Source: Caenorhabditis elegans
Lineage: Eukaryota > Nematoda > Chromadorea > Rhabditida > Rhabditidae
NCBI RefSeq assembly: GCF_000002985.6
Contig: NC_003280.10
Coordinates: 14,752,501 to 14,816,500, forward strand
DNA length: 64,000 nt
Direction: 5' to 3'
Shown here piece by piece: positions 51,926-63,017 of this stretch. The translations under genes were made by a program, and so were the position numbers. Within the stretch, counting starts at the first letter, position 1. Each line of letters starts with the position of its first letter. The notes below the pieces were generated by a model. It was not told where the DNA came from and ran no database searches. It saw only the letters and a list, made by a program, of their open reading frames with translations.

Positions 51926-51960
51926 TGTCGGCCGCCTGTCAGAAAGTGTGTATATATACC
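51926..51960 (+). promoter_or_regulatory. PSE-like element plus TATA box of Y-like RNA copy 2
   Basis: TGTCGGCCG at 51926 and TATATATACC at 51951. The same pair with the same 25-nt offset precedes the other two copies (52239/52264 on plus; 48981/48957 on minus, where the element reads AGTCGGACG). The sequence between the two boxes differs in the three copies while the spacing is fixed. That is the usual layout of a snRNA-type Pol III promoter. Confidence 0.7.
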
Positions 51961-51981
51961 CCCCGACGCAACACAATTCCG

Positions 51982-52058
51982 ACCACCGGTCCGGAGTTTG
52001 TGGGTTACCAAAATTGTCATTTGAATCCCCCCATAGACATCCCTTGACCGGGGGTTTT
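51982..52058 (+). ncRNA. Y-RNA / stem-bulge-RNA-like gene, copy 2
   Basis: The 5' arm ACCACCGGTC pairs with 3' GACCGGGGGT (one mismatch), followed by TTTTT at 52055-52059. A bulged C follows (GGTCCGGAG against CTTGACC), then an upper helix GTTTGTGGG with CCCATAGAC that pairs fully, counting wobbles. GTGGGTTACC is shared with copy 1. This is the Y-RNA architecture: terminal stem, bulged-C Ro site, pyrimidine-rich loop, T-run end. Upstream are TGTCGGCCG at 51926 and TATATATACC at 51951-51960, exactly 25 nt apart start to start, as in copies 1 and 3. Predicted length about 77 nt. Pol III type 3 transcription is inferred from the PSE/TATA layout and the T run. It is divergent from the REEP-like gene. 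Confidence 0.75.
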
Positions 52059-52238
52059 TGCAATTTCATTTATTTTTCCTGAAAAGTTGATATTTCCAGT
52101 CTTTTTAGTGTTCCCAAGTATTTCGAAACATGTGTTCTATAGAAAATCGATTATGAGGGGAAGGGGGTATGTACACCCTTTCACTCCTTTTCTGTGACGT
52201 CACAAACAGCCTCTACCAACACACCATTCCTCAAGAAG

Positions 52239-52273
52239 TGTCTGCCGTTTCTATCGCTGCGAGTATATATACC
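52239..52273 (+). promoter_or_regulatory. PSE-like element plus TATA box of Y-like RNA copy 3
   Basis: TGTCTGCCG followed 25 nt later by TATATATACC; the predicted RNA 5' end is about 30 nt after the TATA start. The layout matches the other two copies. Confidence 0.65.
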
Positions 52274-52292
52274 CCCGGTCGCCATTGGTTTG

Positions 52293-52375
52293 TGGCCGTC
52301 CGGGTCTGGCGTTTATGGGTTATCCAATTTCTTGAATCCATCTCCCACAGACACCTCCTTGACCGGGAAGGTTTT
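52293..52375 (+). ncRNA. Y-RNA / stem-bulge-RNA-like gene, copy 3
   Basis: The sequence GGCCGTCCGGGTCTGG with downstream CGTTTATGGGTTATCC aligns to copy 2, and the 3' end CTCCTTGACCGGGAAGG pairs with the 5' arm through GGTC/GACC, a G-G mismatch and CC/GG pairs. TTTTT follows at 52372-52376. The bulged residue of the Ro-type helix is T here rather than C, and the first bases differ, so this is the most diverged copy. It may be an sbRNA rather than a true Y RNA. TGTCTGCCG starts at 52239 and TATATATACC at 52264, again 25 nt apart. It lies about 310 bp downstream of copy 2 in the same orientation, so the pair looks like a tandem duplication. Confidence 0.66.
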
Positions 52376-53485
52376 TGCAAAATCGGAATCGTAATTTCGC
52401 GACTAACTTTTTAAAAATAATTGCATTCCTTCCAGAACACTGTTCAGGCAAAAAAAAATTCTCAACAATTTTTTTTAAAATTTTTAAAAAGAATTACAAC
52501 GTGGTGTCAGAGTGTCCCATTTCAGCTTGATCTACCTAGTTCTACAAAAAATGCGGGAAAAAAAGACGCAGAGTTCTCAACTGATTTTGCATGGTTAAGA
52601 ACGTGCTGACGTCACATTTTTTGGGAAAATAATTTCCCGCGTTTTTTGTAGATCAAACCTTAATGGGACAGCCTGGCACCACGTGAACAGTTCTCAGTGA
52701 AGTTCTTCTCCGCAAGAAAAGTTAATATTATCAACCATCAAGTAGGTCACAAGCAGGTCCCCATTGGTCGCAAAACAATGCAAACCAGTTAATCTTGTTC
52801 AATTATTTGATTTTCATTTTTCTTCTTTCCTATGCCATGAAGAAACATGCATGCGGATGATACCTCAAGAAGACCTATTCATACCTGGCAAATTGTATTA
52901 TTGTAAGCTGAAGTGAACGGGATCAAAGTTGAAGAGACTCTGCTCAAGATGCTGTATTATTTTAATATAAGATCAATCTAAGATCTTAACGATAACATGG
53001 AGGCGCCCGATTGCCTACTCTCAAACTAATATTTTATTCACTACTGTAAGAAAGCCGTCGTACAATAACTCTATAACCCCCAGTTGAGCAAGGATTTTAA
53101 TTGCTTCTTGTTGATTTTTGTGATAATATTTTTTTGCAATAAAAGTATTCAGAGCTCGATGTTGTGCCACTATTTGGAAACAGCCTTTAAAAAATTTCAT
53201 ACACACTTTTTTTCTAGTTTAAATTAGCAAACTGCATCTGACATAATTGATCTTTCAAATTACATCCATTTCATTGAGAAGCCCCTGTCAGCATATGAGT
53301 AATTGTTTTGCCCGTCCGTCACCTGTTTCAAGGAATTAAAGCAAAAATATTCCCATTGGGATTATATAGTGACTGTTTAGGAAACGTTCAAACAACATTT
53401 ACTTTAATATATTATTGGCGCGTGATTTGGGAACATACGATAATTTTCTAATTTTTATTGGAATTCCTAATCTATTCTTGTGAAG
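52376..53485. other. Gap between Y-like RNA copy 3 and the srt receptor
   Basis: Contains the foldback 52498-52686. The rest is unique AT-rich sequence with no supported gene, and presumably includes the srt promoter. Confidence 0.5.
52498..52686. repeat. Foldback repeat
   Basis: CGTGGTGTCAGAGTGTCCCA on the left mirrors TGGGACAGCCTGGCACCACG on the right; GATCTAC, CTACAAAAAATGCGGGAA and GTTCT are also mirrored. Confidence 0.75.
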
Positions 53486-55587
53486 ATGTTTACTCTGAAT
53501 ATGTCACTATTTTACGTTGTTTCCAACAAATTCATACTTTGGCAAGAGGTGTATGAATGTCCAATTGAAAGAAGAAATTCAAGATTTGAACGACCATTAC
53601 TTGGTTCCTTTTTTCTTGCGTTTGGGGTTTTGTTTATCGTGAGTTATTTCAGAAAAGTACTACTAGAGAACAGGTGTGGAATTTTTTTCCGGCATATCGG
53701 CAAACCGGAATTGTGCCGAAAAAGAAAATTACCCGCAAATCGGCAAATCGGCAAGTTGGCGGAACAGAAAATTTCTGGCGAATCGGCAAACCGACAAATT
53801 TTGCCGATTTGCCGAATTTGCCGGAAAAACGGCAATTGCCAAAAATGTTCGGCAAATTGACATCCTGTGTATGTTTCTACATCTATTTTAAAAAGTAAAA
53901 AAATTATATGAAAATATGTAAAGAAACTACGGAAATAAATTTCAAAAATGCACAGTTTTAAGTGTTTCCGTCTTATAAGAAATCCCTCTAAAAATTTCCT
54001 GCAAATTGATATCCGGAAAACGGCAAATCGACAAGTTGCCTGAATTGAAAGTTTCCGGCAAATCGGCCAACCGGCACTTTGCCGATTTGCCCAATTTGCA
54101 GAAAAAAATTGCCGTACGGCAATTGCCACTCTGTAGTCTCCGAAAAAAGGTTTTTGGTCCAAAATTTGGTATTCTAGATTCTCTACATTCCCTGCCTCAT
54201 AGTGATCATCGGTAAAAAATCCCGCGCTCCAGTGTACCTACTAATGCTGGCCCTTGCAATTTTCGACATTTTATCCCTTATCGTTGATTCAATATGCACC
54301 GGTATATTCGATATACTAGGAATTTCATTTTGCAACTATCCCCTCCCCATATTCATACTTGGAGCAATTGGTGGTGGCTCTTGGATGGCCGGCTCTTTGG
54401 CATGCATTCTTTTGGCAATCGAGCGTTGCGCAGAAATTAACCAACAGTTTCCATTGGAATTTTTGTTCCGTAAAAGTGTATTTCCAGTTGTGGCATTTTT
54501 GTTATTAAGCTACACCATATACGCTTTCTTTTTCACAAAAGCCCTTGTGTTTTCTGCTGAAGCAAGCTGTTGGTTTTTTGATCCGATGATTGGGAAAGAT
54601 GTAAGTTAAGTTAATCTGATAGATTTGGTTTCACAAGTGAAAAATTTGAAATTTTTTCCGGCAAATCGGCAAAAATTGCCGGAATTGAAACTTCCGGCAA
54701 ATCCGCAAATTACCGGAACTGAAAATTGCCGGGAAATTGTGGGTTTGCCCATTTTTTCTGGAAATTTCAGAAGTTCAATTTTAAACGACAAAGTTGCACA
54801 CATCCTATAAATGACCTTTCATCTATCTTAAAAAGTCAGTAAATTATATATTAAGACATCTGGAGAAAACGGGAAAAAAAAATTTAAAAAGGCACATTTC
54901 CAAGTGTTTCCATCAAATTTGTATCCGGCAAACGACATATCGGCAATTTGCCAAACGTGAAAATTTCCGGCAAATCGGCAAAGCGGCAATTTGCCGAATT
55001 GCCGCCCACCCCTGCTTCCATCTGTAAACTTTTCAGGCAAGTCTATACCATAGCTATCCACATTCTATAAATAACTTCGCCGTTGGGATATGCACAATAA
55101 TTTTGTATTTGTATTTATCGTATCGATTAATTTTCAAATTTGGCTACTCTACATCTATGTGGTTATATAAAACTAAGAGACAGGTCTACAATTTTTCATT
55201 TGACAACCGTTGCCTGAATATAAAACTTGAAATATCTATAATTTACAGATAATATTTCAAGCCATCTCCCTCTGCATTTTCCATGCTACCGCTGCTTTTA
55301 TCTACGAGTATATGCAATTTTTCGCTCCGACCCCGTTGCTAATTATTATTAGCCAATTCGTTTGGCAATGGAGTAGTGGTGCTATTTGCCTGGCATATTT
55401 GGTATTCAATAGAACAATTCGCAATTTAGTCGTCAAAATGATATTGCCGAAAAAGATACGATTGAAATATGGTCTTTATATTGGAGTCGACGAACATATT
55501 GCATTTGAGGGAGCTGTTGGGAATACTGGTGCTGCTGTAGTGAATGCAGCTGGAGCAGCTATTAAATTGGATAATTTTATAAATTGA
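53486..55587 (+). CDS. Serpentine receptor, class T (srt) type GPCR
   Basis: Four exons: 53486-53638, 54178-54600, 55037-55183 and 55249-55587, all in phase 0, 353 aa. The N-terminal YECPIERRNSRFERPLLG leads into TM1 (FFLAFGVLFIILYIPCLIVI). Six further hydrophobic segments follow, including LLMLALAIFDILSLIVDSI, LGAIGGGSWMAGSLACILLAIERC and LVFSAEASCWFF. The GSWM...AIERCAEIN segment at the end of TM3 is typical of the nematode Srt chemoreceptor family, which replaces the usual DRY motif. Srt receptors are presumed chemosensory, in ciliated neurons. The tail is A/G-rich (AVGNTGAAVVNAAGAA). The start at 53486 is preferred over the non-ATG start just upstream. Introns 1 and 2 are full of the CGGCAAAT/ATTTGCCG repeat. 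The receptor looks intact. Ligand unknown. Confidence 0.82.
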
Positions 55588-56485
55588 GAATTTGAATTAT
55601 TTTTAAAGAAATTTATGATAAATGCCAAGATAGTCTTGTAAGTATAACTGCAACAGGTTCCGGTCGATGCACCATGATCTTGCTTACTCGTATTCAGATA
55701 TCGTTGAATTTTTCCAAAACTTATCAACTGAATAAAATGTTCTTGTTTCTTATAGTTTTGCAATTTAGTTTTTCTATATAAAAAATCGGCAAATCGGCAA
55801 TTTGCCGGAATTGAAATTTCCAGCAAATTGGTAAATCGCCGGAAATGAAAATATCCGGCAAATTGGGAAACCGGCAATTTGCCGATTTGCCGAATTTTCC
55901 TGAAAAACGGCAAAAATGGTTTTTTGGAAACTTCAGAAATTTTAATTGGCCAATTTTAATTGGCAAAAATCCATCCTATAAATGTTCCTACATCTATTTT
56001 GAAAAATGAGAAAATTCTATGAAAATATGTAGCAAAACGGAAAACATTCAAAGAGACACCGTTTTAAGTGTTTCCGTCTTATAAAAAATCCCTCTAGAAT
56101 TTTCCAGCAATTTGATGTTCGGCAAACGACAAATCGGCAAACCGGCAATTTGCCGAAAATCAACATTTCCGGCAAATCGGCAAACCTACAATTTGCCGAA
56201 AATCAAAATTTCCGGCAAATCGGCAAACCGACAATTTGCCGATTTGCCGATTTGGCAATTGCTGCAAAACCCCTGCTATATATCTAAAAAAGAGTTAGTC
56301 TCAATAATTTTTCCATCAAAGATCCTCGAACATTTTCGTTTTTTATGCCCTACAAACATGTTCGACTTTCCCGTTTCCTTTCCAAAATTTTGTCCCTATT
56401 ATTTACCTGATAGCTTAACCCATTTCCCCCTCCTCGGCACCTAGAGAGTTTCAACGCACTTCACAAAACTTATCGATTTTCTTTA

Positions 56486-56704
56486 ATGGCTTCCACATAC
56501 TCACTACCGTCTGACTATACCGAAGACAATCCGTTCACAAAGAAGGAGATCTCCCTGTTCATCGTGATCTACACGTTTTGCGTCGTCATGCTAATTGTGA
56601 TGTACGAGCACTTGATGCCGGTCATCAATAATCCAACATATCCACATTATAATAAAGTTCCGTCTTTTGATTTTGTTGCTCCGCAACAGACTCCTGGATT
56701 TTAG
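56486..56704 (+). CDS. Small single-pass membrane protein, hypothetical
   Basis: A single-exon frame of 72 codons. It starts MASTYSLPSDYTEDNPFTKK, has one hydrophobic segment (ISLFIVIYTFCVVMLIVMY, about residues 22-40) and ends in a polar tail with P, Y and N residues (PTYPHYNKVPSFDFVAPQQ). There is no signal peptide cleavage site in the first 20 residues, so a type II or III topology is more likely than secretion. I do not recognise a family. The frame ends cleanly and its codon use looks coding, unlike the surrounding AT-rich repeats. The gene lies alone between the srt receptor and a repeat-rich stretch. Confidence 0.5.
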   Translation: MASTYSLPSDYTEDNPFTKKEISLFIVIYTFCVVMLIVMYEHLMPVINNPTYPHYNKVPSFDFVAPQQTPGF

Positions 56705-56929
56705 ATTTTTTGTACCTTTGCTTTTGTTTTTTTTTTGAATACTGGTATTTCTTCAATGAATGGTTTAACATACATATTACATGACTTGAAAAAACAGCGA
56801 ATCCTGTCATTTCCGACATTAATCCGAATCTTGGCGTCATTCTATTTTTTGTTTGGAGTGGGAGATATATGAAAATCCTAATTCCGATTTTTGGTGAAGC
56901 TTTCAGAATTCTTAATGTTTTCTCGATTT

Positions 56930-57155
56930 CAGGGCCTGCCTGAAACCTGCCCGCCTTCCGCCTCATTTCTGCATTTTGACGTGAATTTTCGAATTTCAAA
57001 TTTGTTATCAATTTGTTAAAAATCGATAAATAATGAAAAAAAAAGTTCACTAATGTTTTAGCATAAGGCGCGTAATGAGGCGAGAGACAGGCGGAAGTCA
57101 CATTTAGGTCAGGCAGGCAGGCGTCTTAACGCCTACTTGGAAACTCTACTTAATC
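56930..57155. repeat. Dispersed repeat with CTGCCTG and AGGCAGGCAGGCG ends
   Basis: Same family as 37258-37380 and 57748-57955; the right end reads GGTCAGGCAGGCAGGCGTC then TTAACGCCTACTTGGAAACTC. Confidence 0.7.
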
Positions 57156-57747
57156 ATTTTTACCACCAATTCAATAAGTTTTATTTGCTACAATGTTTCC
57201 AAATAGACACTAAAAATGCACTGATTTTTGAAAATTTTCTGTGAAACTTTTTTGAAATTGAATTAGAATATGCAGCTTGTAGAAAAAATTGAATTTTTAA
57301 TTTTTTCGCTCAAAATTATAAATGGCGAATCTAATTTTACAGAGAGATTACGTCAGAATGCGGAGAGGTAGGCATAGGTAGGCATCATTTAATAGAGGAC
57401 TGTGCCTCTATTCAATGTATGTAGCCTTGAACAATTCAGTGGCCGAGTTTTTTGGCTCTACTTACAAAAATGATTTTTCTAAACGGAAGTTTCATAATTC
57501 TGTGAGGGCTCACATAAGTGGCCCAGTTATGCTATGTGGCCTAGAAAGTAGAAAATTCGGCCATGTCGCAAAGACCACGATGTGCACATGTTCTTTGGGT
57601 CCTCGAATCCCTATTTTTTCCGTCAGGTGAAAGGTTTCCATACATGGCTTCACTGATATTGAATGTAATCCGAGACATTTAATATTGACATAATCCTATT
57701 CAAGATGGAGCACAGGTCGGCTTTTGCCACATCATGAATTTACTAGA

Positions 57748-57955
57748 AAATAGGCTCCATGTAGGCGTTAAAACGCCTGCCTACCTGACCTTTAGGCGAC
57801 CTCCGCCTGCCTCTCGCCACAATTTTAATTTGATTTTCAACAAATAGATGAGAAAATTTAAAATTTGAAAATGCACGCCAAAATGCAGAAAATAGTTTCA
57901 GCCAGGCGTTAGGCCCTGAAACCGCGCCTGCCTACCATGGGAACTCTACTCAACG
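57748..57955. repeat. Dispersed repeat, third copy
   Basis: CTCCATGTAGGCGTTAAAACG at the left and CCATGGGAACTCTACT at the right; the body has GACCTTTAGGCGACCTCCGCC. Confidence 0.7.
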
Positions 57956-58766
57956 AATTTTGAATTCTCTTGACTCGTCGATATTTCAGAGCACATTTGG
58001 GAAGATTTTAAGAGTTGTGAATAAATTTTTCAAGAAGGTAAAATTGAGCATTTTTGGCTGTAAGATTCCCTGGTCGCATTTTCCAAAAAAAAACATTTCC
58101 CGCCATTTTTGGAGGTTAAAAAATAGAAAATCATTTTTTCCCTCGATAAATTATTTGCCCAACTAATTTTGTCTCCTCCACATCAGGTTTCTCCTCTATT
58201 TGCTTTGGAACCTAACCACGTCTCGGAGAGAGCAGTTAACTTGTTCCATTTCTGCGTCTCTCCGCTATTTACAATTCTTCTCAATTTTTTTCCCGCAATT
58301 TTTCCAGGGGCTCACACACATGGGGTCGGAGAGAGGAAATGACGGAAGGGCACCCAGTGCTCCACCGCTCTCTTTTTTTTGCTTCTTCGCTTTTTTCCCA
58401 TATTTGTGTGCGTGTCTATATATTTTCTATATGTAATGCGCATTAGTTGATGTATCAACTTTTGCGTAATACGCTTTTTTATTTTTCAAGGCTCAGAGCT
58501 CAATTTCTGCGATTGGAAAAACACACATTTTTTTTGTTTTTAGTCAGTGTTTTATTAGGTAGAATATTAAAGAAAAAATATTGACATTTCTGCATTTTTG
58601 TCTCCTTTTTTTGTGGTACTATTCCGGGAATACAACATTCTGAAAATGCGTATTGTGCAACATATCTGCCGCGCAAAATATCTCTTAGCGAAAACTACAG
58701 TAACTCTTTAAAAGAATACTGTAGCGCTTGTGTCGGGCTGCGATATTCCATTTTCATTAGTTTCTT

Positions 58767-58927
58767 ACAGTGTATTTTTTCCACTTCTACAACTTTAAAG
58801 GAGGGCGCATTTAAACGAAATGGTCCCGCCACGCGCCATCCATTGATTTTTCGGGCGCGTGGCGGGACCATTTCGCATAAATGCGCCCTCCTTTAAAGTC
58901 GTAGAAGTGGAAAACAAATACACTGTC
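58767..58927. repeat. Near-perfect foldback repeat
   Basis: CCACTTCTACAACTTTAAAGG and GAAATGGTCCCGCCACGCGCC on the left are mirrored on the right (GGCGCGTGGCGGGACCATTTC, CCTTTAAAGTCGTAGAAGTGG). Arms are about 70 bp with a loop under 20 bp. Confidence 0.9.
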
Positions 58928-59486
58928 TGCTGGAATAGTCTGCGAAGTTTAAATGTCCCAAATGGGCACTTCTCCTCGAGGAGTACACTAGCTGCGTAAA
59001 TCGACACAGCTTGTATTATAAAGACCCAATGTTTTGTTAATGTTTATTCAGTGATACACCACCATTTCACACGTCATCGGGGTGAGTTTCAAAACTTTTT
59101 TTTCTCTGACTTGTTGTTTCTATAACTACATGTCACAAAATACAGTTTGTGTGTGTGTGTGTGACTCACATATACAATACTTAAACATCTGTATATTCTA
59201 CCCGCATCTCTCACACTCTCTCTCTCTCCCCTTTTTCAGTATTTTCTCTTTCGCCGTCTCCAATTTTCCAACAGTCTCTCGCACCGTTCGCCCGCTCGAT
59301 TCGATCACCGTTCCACTTTTAGAGGGATGCAACACTGCTACATATTAAGTGGCTTTTTTTTCAATTTTCCCACGAAATTCCGAAATACATCCCACAAAAG
59401 ACAGCGTTTTTACCCGAAAAAGTTAATCATCCCTTTAATATTATCCCAGGCGCGAAATTTTCCATTTTTCGCCAAAAAAAATTACG

Positions 59487-59724
59487 GAGACCGGTCTCGA
59501 CACGACATTTTTTGTCGTATGCAGAAAGGTGTGTGCCTTTAATGGGTACTGTAATTTCAAACTTTCGTTCCTTTTTTTTCTCACGATTTTTGAAAATTAA
59601 TTGATATAATTTAGTTTTTAAAGAGAAACGAAGCAACGAAAGTTTGGAATTACAGTACTCTTTAAAGGCGCACACCTTTTCGCACTTAACAAAATGTTGT
59701 CGTGTCGATACCGGGAGCCGTATT
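59487..59724. repeat. Foldback repeat, CTTTAAAGGCGCACAC family
   Basis: Arms of about 85-95 bp carrying ACACGACA, GTGTGTGCCTTTAA, GTACTGTAATT and AAACTTTCGTT, each mirrored on the other side. The loop is about 60 bp. Confidence 0.75.
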
Positions 59725-60532
59725 TATGAGCCAAAAATGACAGAATTTCGCGAATTTTAAGTGGGTTTTTCCAATTTTCCTGTGAAATTCCAAAAAATAA
59801 ACCAAACCGAAAAGCAATTTAAAATAATCCAACCTCCCCGCCAAATCTTTCTAGTTTTTCGCCTCTTTAAAGGGAAATTTCCTTATCTTTTCCCCATCGC
59901 GAGGCAAAAGTTTGGAGGAAAAAAAAGAAACCTGCCCGCCCAAGTTTTACAACATTTTCCCGCTTATCGAAAATTTATTAAACTTATTTTGAAATTATTT
60001 CTGCCCGATTCCAATTTCCGCACTTTTCCGCCCTTTGTCACCTGATTCCCCTCACCACTTCGTCACAATTGATGCAAAACATTCCTTTTCGTTTACTCGC
60101 ACAATTTTCCCCAATTTTTTGTGCCCCTTCGAGCCATTATTTGCTCATTGCTTTGCCGTTTGTGAGTCATTTATGTATTTTTTAAAACGGTTTCTTCATT
60201 TTCTCCACCTTACACACCCTTAAACCTTAATATTTATAAAATTATTCATAGATTCTTCTCTTTTCTTATCGAATTTTTCTTCTTGATTGATATTAAATAT
60301 TATCAATTGTTATCACAAGTGACCCAACTTTTGCCCCTTTCAATCAAAAATTCGCTCGCGGTCATCGTATTAAAATAGCGAATTGACACTGAAATTTTTA
60401 TTTTCAGCAGAACTAGTTTTTGGTCGGCATTTTTGCATAGTTATCACGCATAGTTAAACCTCCCTTTTCTACTTTCTTATCGAAATTTCGCCTAAAAATT
60501 TTCGAAAAAGTAATTTTCTTTTTTTTTTCAGA

Positions 60533-62160
60533 ATGGCGAAGGAGCACGGAGCGATGCGATCGGTTCTGAATCTTATCGGATCTGTGATGCTCCCACAGGA
60601 CACTTCAAATTGCTCGGATCGGCATGACACACCGTCCGCGCCAGAATTTTTAAGCCGTAAGTCGTTAATTTTTCACATTTTTAAAGATTTCTGTCTATTA
60701 TCATTTGTTTGAAAATACAAAATTTTGTTCAGAAAACTGTCTTTGCGCGGTAATTTTGTACAAAAAAACTTTTTTAAAACATTTTAACAAGATCTGCAGG
60801 TTTGCGGGTTACTGTAACAGCGTTATTTCGGAGTGTTGTTGCGAGTTGATTTTTAAAAAAAATTTTAAACAATTTTTATTTTATTAAAATTTAATGAAAA
60901 ACAACTGGTTTCGAACATTTTCGCCGAAACAACTCGAATTTTTATTCAATTAAACATTAATTTTTCTAATTTTAAAATGAAAAACCTTAAATTTCACCCA
61001 ATTTTTCCAATTTTCCAGATCTCCAACCATTTCAAACAGTGCTCCTCTCGATCGCCTCATTCTCAACAACCATTGTACTTTGCCTATCGCTAATTCACTG
61101 GTTTTACGTGTACAAGTACGTGTCAATAGAGAAACGACGGAACAAACTCTACTGGCTGATCGCCGTGTTTCCGGTGAGGGATTTTTAAATTTCTGAAAAT
61201 TTCACTATTTAAATTCCCAATTTTTCCAGGTAGCATGCTCGTGCTCCTTCATTGCTATGTGCGTTCCGAGGACAGCCGTCATTCTGACATGCATCGGTGT
61301 CCTGTACTATCTCATGTGCCTGTTCGTCATCGTGTCACTTGCACGTCATCTATTCGGCGGCCGAGAATCGTTTTCCACGTGCCTTCAGTACGACGACAGG
61401 CCGATCGACTTCAGATCACCGCCGTTTTGCTGTATTATTCCGAAACTACCGACTGCGAGGTCTACAGAGTGAGTTTTTGCGCGAAAAAATATTTAACTTT
61501 ATGAAAAAATTAAATAAAATTTCATTGAACTTCAGAAAGAACATCCGACGACTGGAATGGTGCGTGCTCCAGGCTCCGATCGTCCGATCCATCATCATCT
61601 TCCTAGACGTGGTAGCCGTCGCTGAAATGCGAGAGGACGCTACTCCATACATTAGATACTCGGATATGGCATCACTTTGCTCACTGCTGCTTGCGATCTT
61701 CGGAGTACACACATTGGCGAGGGTTACTTCGGTAATATTCTTGATTTTTAGCACAAAAAATAATAATTTTTCTTCCAGAACAAGCTCTCCGCCTACTGCT
61801 TCATGTCAATGTTCCGGCTCGTGGATATATCGCTGCTCTTCTTCTCCGCACAACAGCCGATGATCTTCCAGAACGTGTTGCTCAGATTTAATTTGATATC
61901 CTGCGGACCGCTACTAAATGCTCAAGAGAATGCTTATTGTAAGCTGAAAAAACTGTAAAACTAATGCAAAACTCGATGATTTTTCAGTCGTCTGCAACTT
62001 CATAATCACCTGCGAAATGCTTCTGCTCAGTGTGCTCGCCACGTGGCTTTTGGCTCCACGTCACAATGCGATGTTCGACGCCTATCGTCCGTCTATGGCA
62101 CTTTCGGAGACAACAGCGTCTCTTAATGAAACAGAGCAATCTATGATTCTGGATCACTGA
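60533..62160 (+). CDS. osta-2: OST-alpha family organic solute transporter
   Basis: Six exons: 60533-60656, 61019-61173, 61230-61468, 61536-61731, 61779-61938 and 61988-62160, phase-consistent, 348 aa. After an N-terminal extracellular part with a cysteine (NCSDRHD) there are seven hydrophobic segments, such as VLLSIASFSTTIVLCLSLI, LYWLIAVFPVACSCSFI and ILTCIGVLYYLMCLFVIVSLA. The cysteine-rich motif PPFCCIIPKLP lies in the third loop; this matches the conserved C-C segment of OST-alpha proteins. Vertebrate OST-alpha/beta exports bile acids and steroids; worm OSTA proteins have been linked to ciliary membrane organisation. The symbol osta-2 is from my memory that it sits next to rpl-37; the family call does not depend on it. 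A CAG acceptor lies 2 nt before the ATG. Confidence 0.85.
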
Positions 62161-63017
62161 TTTTTTAATTGAATTATTTTATTTTTTAGACAGAAATTTT
62201 AGATTTTGATTCACTTTTTTTAAATATTGATCTCATTTTGCACTGATCTCCAGCCGATCTAGTCGTCGCTCACCTTCACTTCCTGTGCATATTACTTATG
62301 ATTTTCCCTGTGATTTTTTGTTGCTTTCTTTGTATTTTTTGAAATTGCAAAGTAAAAAAAAATGAGTAAAATAAAATGGTTTTATGCTCAAAATATATGT
62401 TTTACGCACAGAAAGCCAGTACAAATGTTCAAAAAAATTGAATAAGATTAATTTGATCCAAAAGTAAATATTTCAGAGTCTTATTTTAACAAGATCAGCA
62501 AAGAAAATGAAAATATACGAAAAGAAGAAAACTTTTCACTCTCTGCATCTCTTTTATATTTGAATGACCGCGCTTATTGTTTAAAGGCGCGCGCACTTTC
62601 TCTGTTGTGTCTCGCAGCGATCTTTCGTCTCAAGCAGTCTTCTCCACTGAATCCTAAAATTTTCACGTTTCTTTTCACGATTTTTGCTGTTTTTTGACGT
62701 TTTTTCACCGAATTTTTGTGATTTTCAGTTATAAAAAATTAAATTAGTCAATCCGCTTGCTGTGATGCCAAAATTCTCTAATTTTTGCCAGTAATTTTGA
62801 GTTTTGTGTCAAAAATTAGGTCCTGGGACGTTTCAATTTCGTTTTGTTTTTTACTTGTCGAATTTTGGCTTTCTGATTATATAGAATTGACCCGAAATTT
62901 TTAATTGCTCGAAATATGCTCGGATCTTAACAAAATTATGTGAATTTATCGATTTTCTTGTTATTTCCGCTTCTCACCGTTCTCAAGACCAATCTTTAAT
63001 GTAATTTTTATTTTCAG
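62161..63017 (+). promoter_or_regulatory. OST-alpha gene 3' flank and rpl-37 upstream region
   Basis: An AATAAAATGG signal near 62370 probably ends the OST-alpha mRNA. Farther right are a TTTAAAGGCGCGCGCAC patch (62580) and a T-rich stretch before the rpl-37 acceptor. No other gene is seen. Confidence 0.5.

Larger units (their letters stand above)
56705..60532. other. Repeat-rich stretch upstream of the OST-alpha gene
   Basis: Holds two copies of the GCGTTAAAACGCC repeat, the foldbacks at 58767-58927 and 59487-59724, GT and CT runs near 59150-59230, and the upstream region of the OST-alpha gene. No gene is supported. Confidence 0.5.

Noticed and set aside
53644-54162. 172-codon minus-strand frame and its short plus-strand counterparts
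   Set aside because: Made of translated CGGCAAAT repeats (recurring FCRFA and ANRQ peptides), present in many frames at every repeat block.
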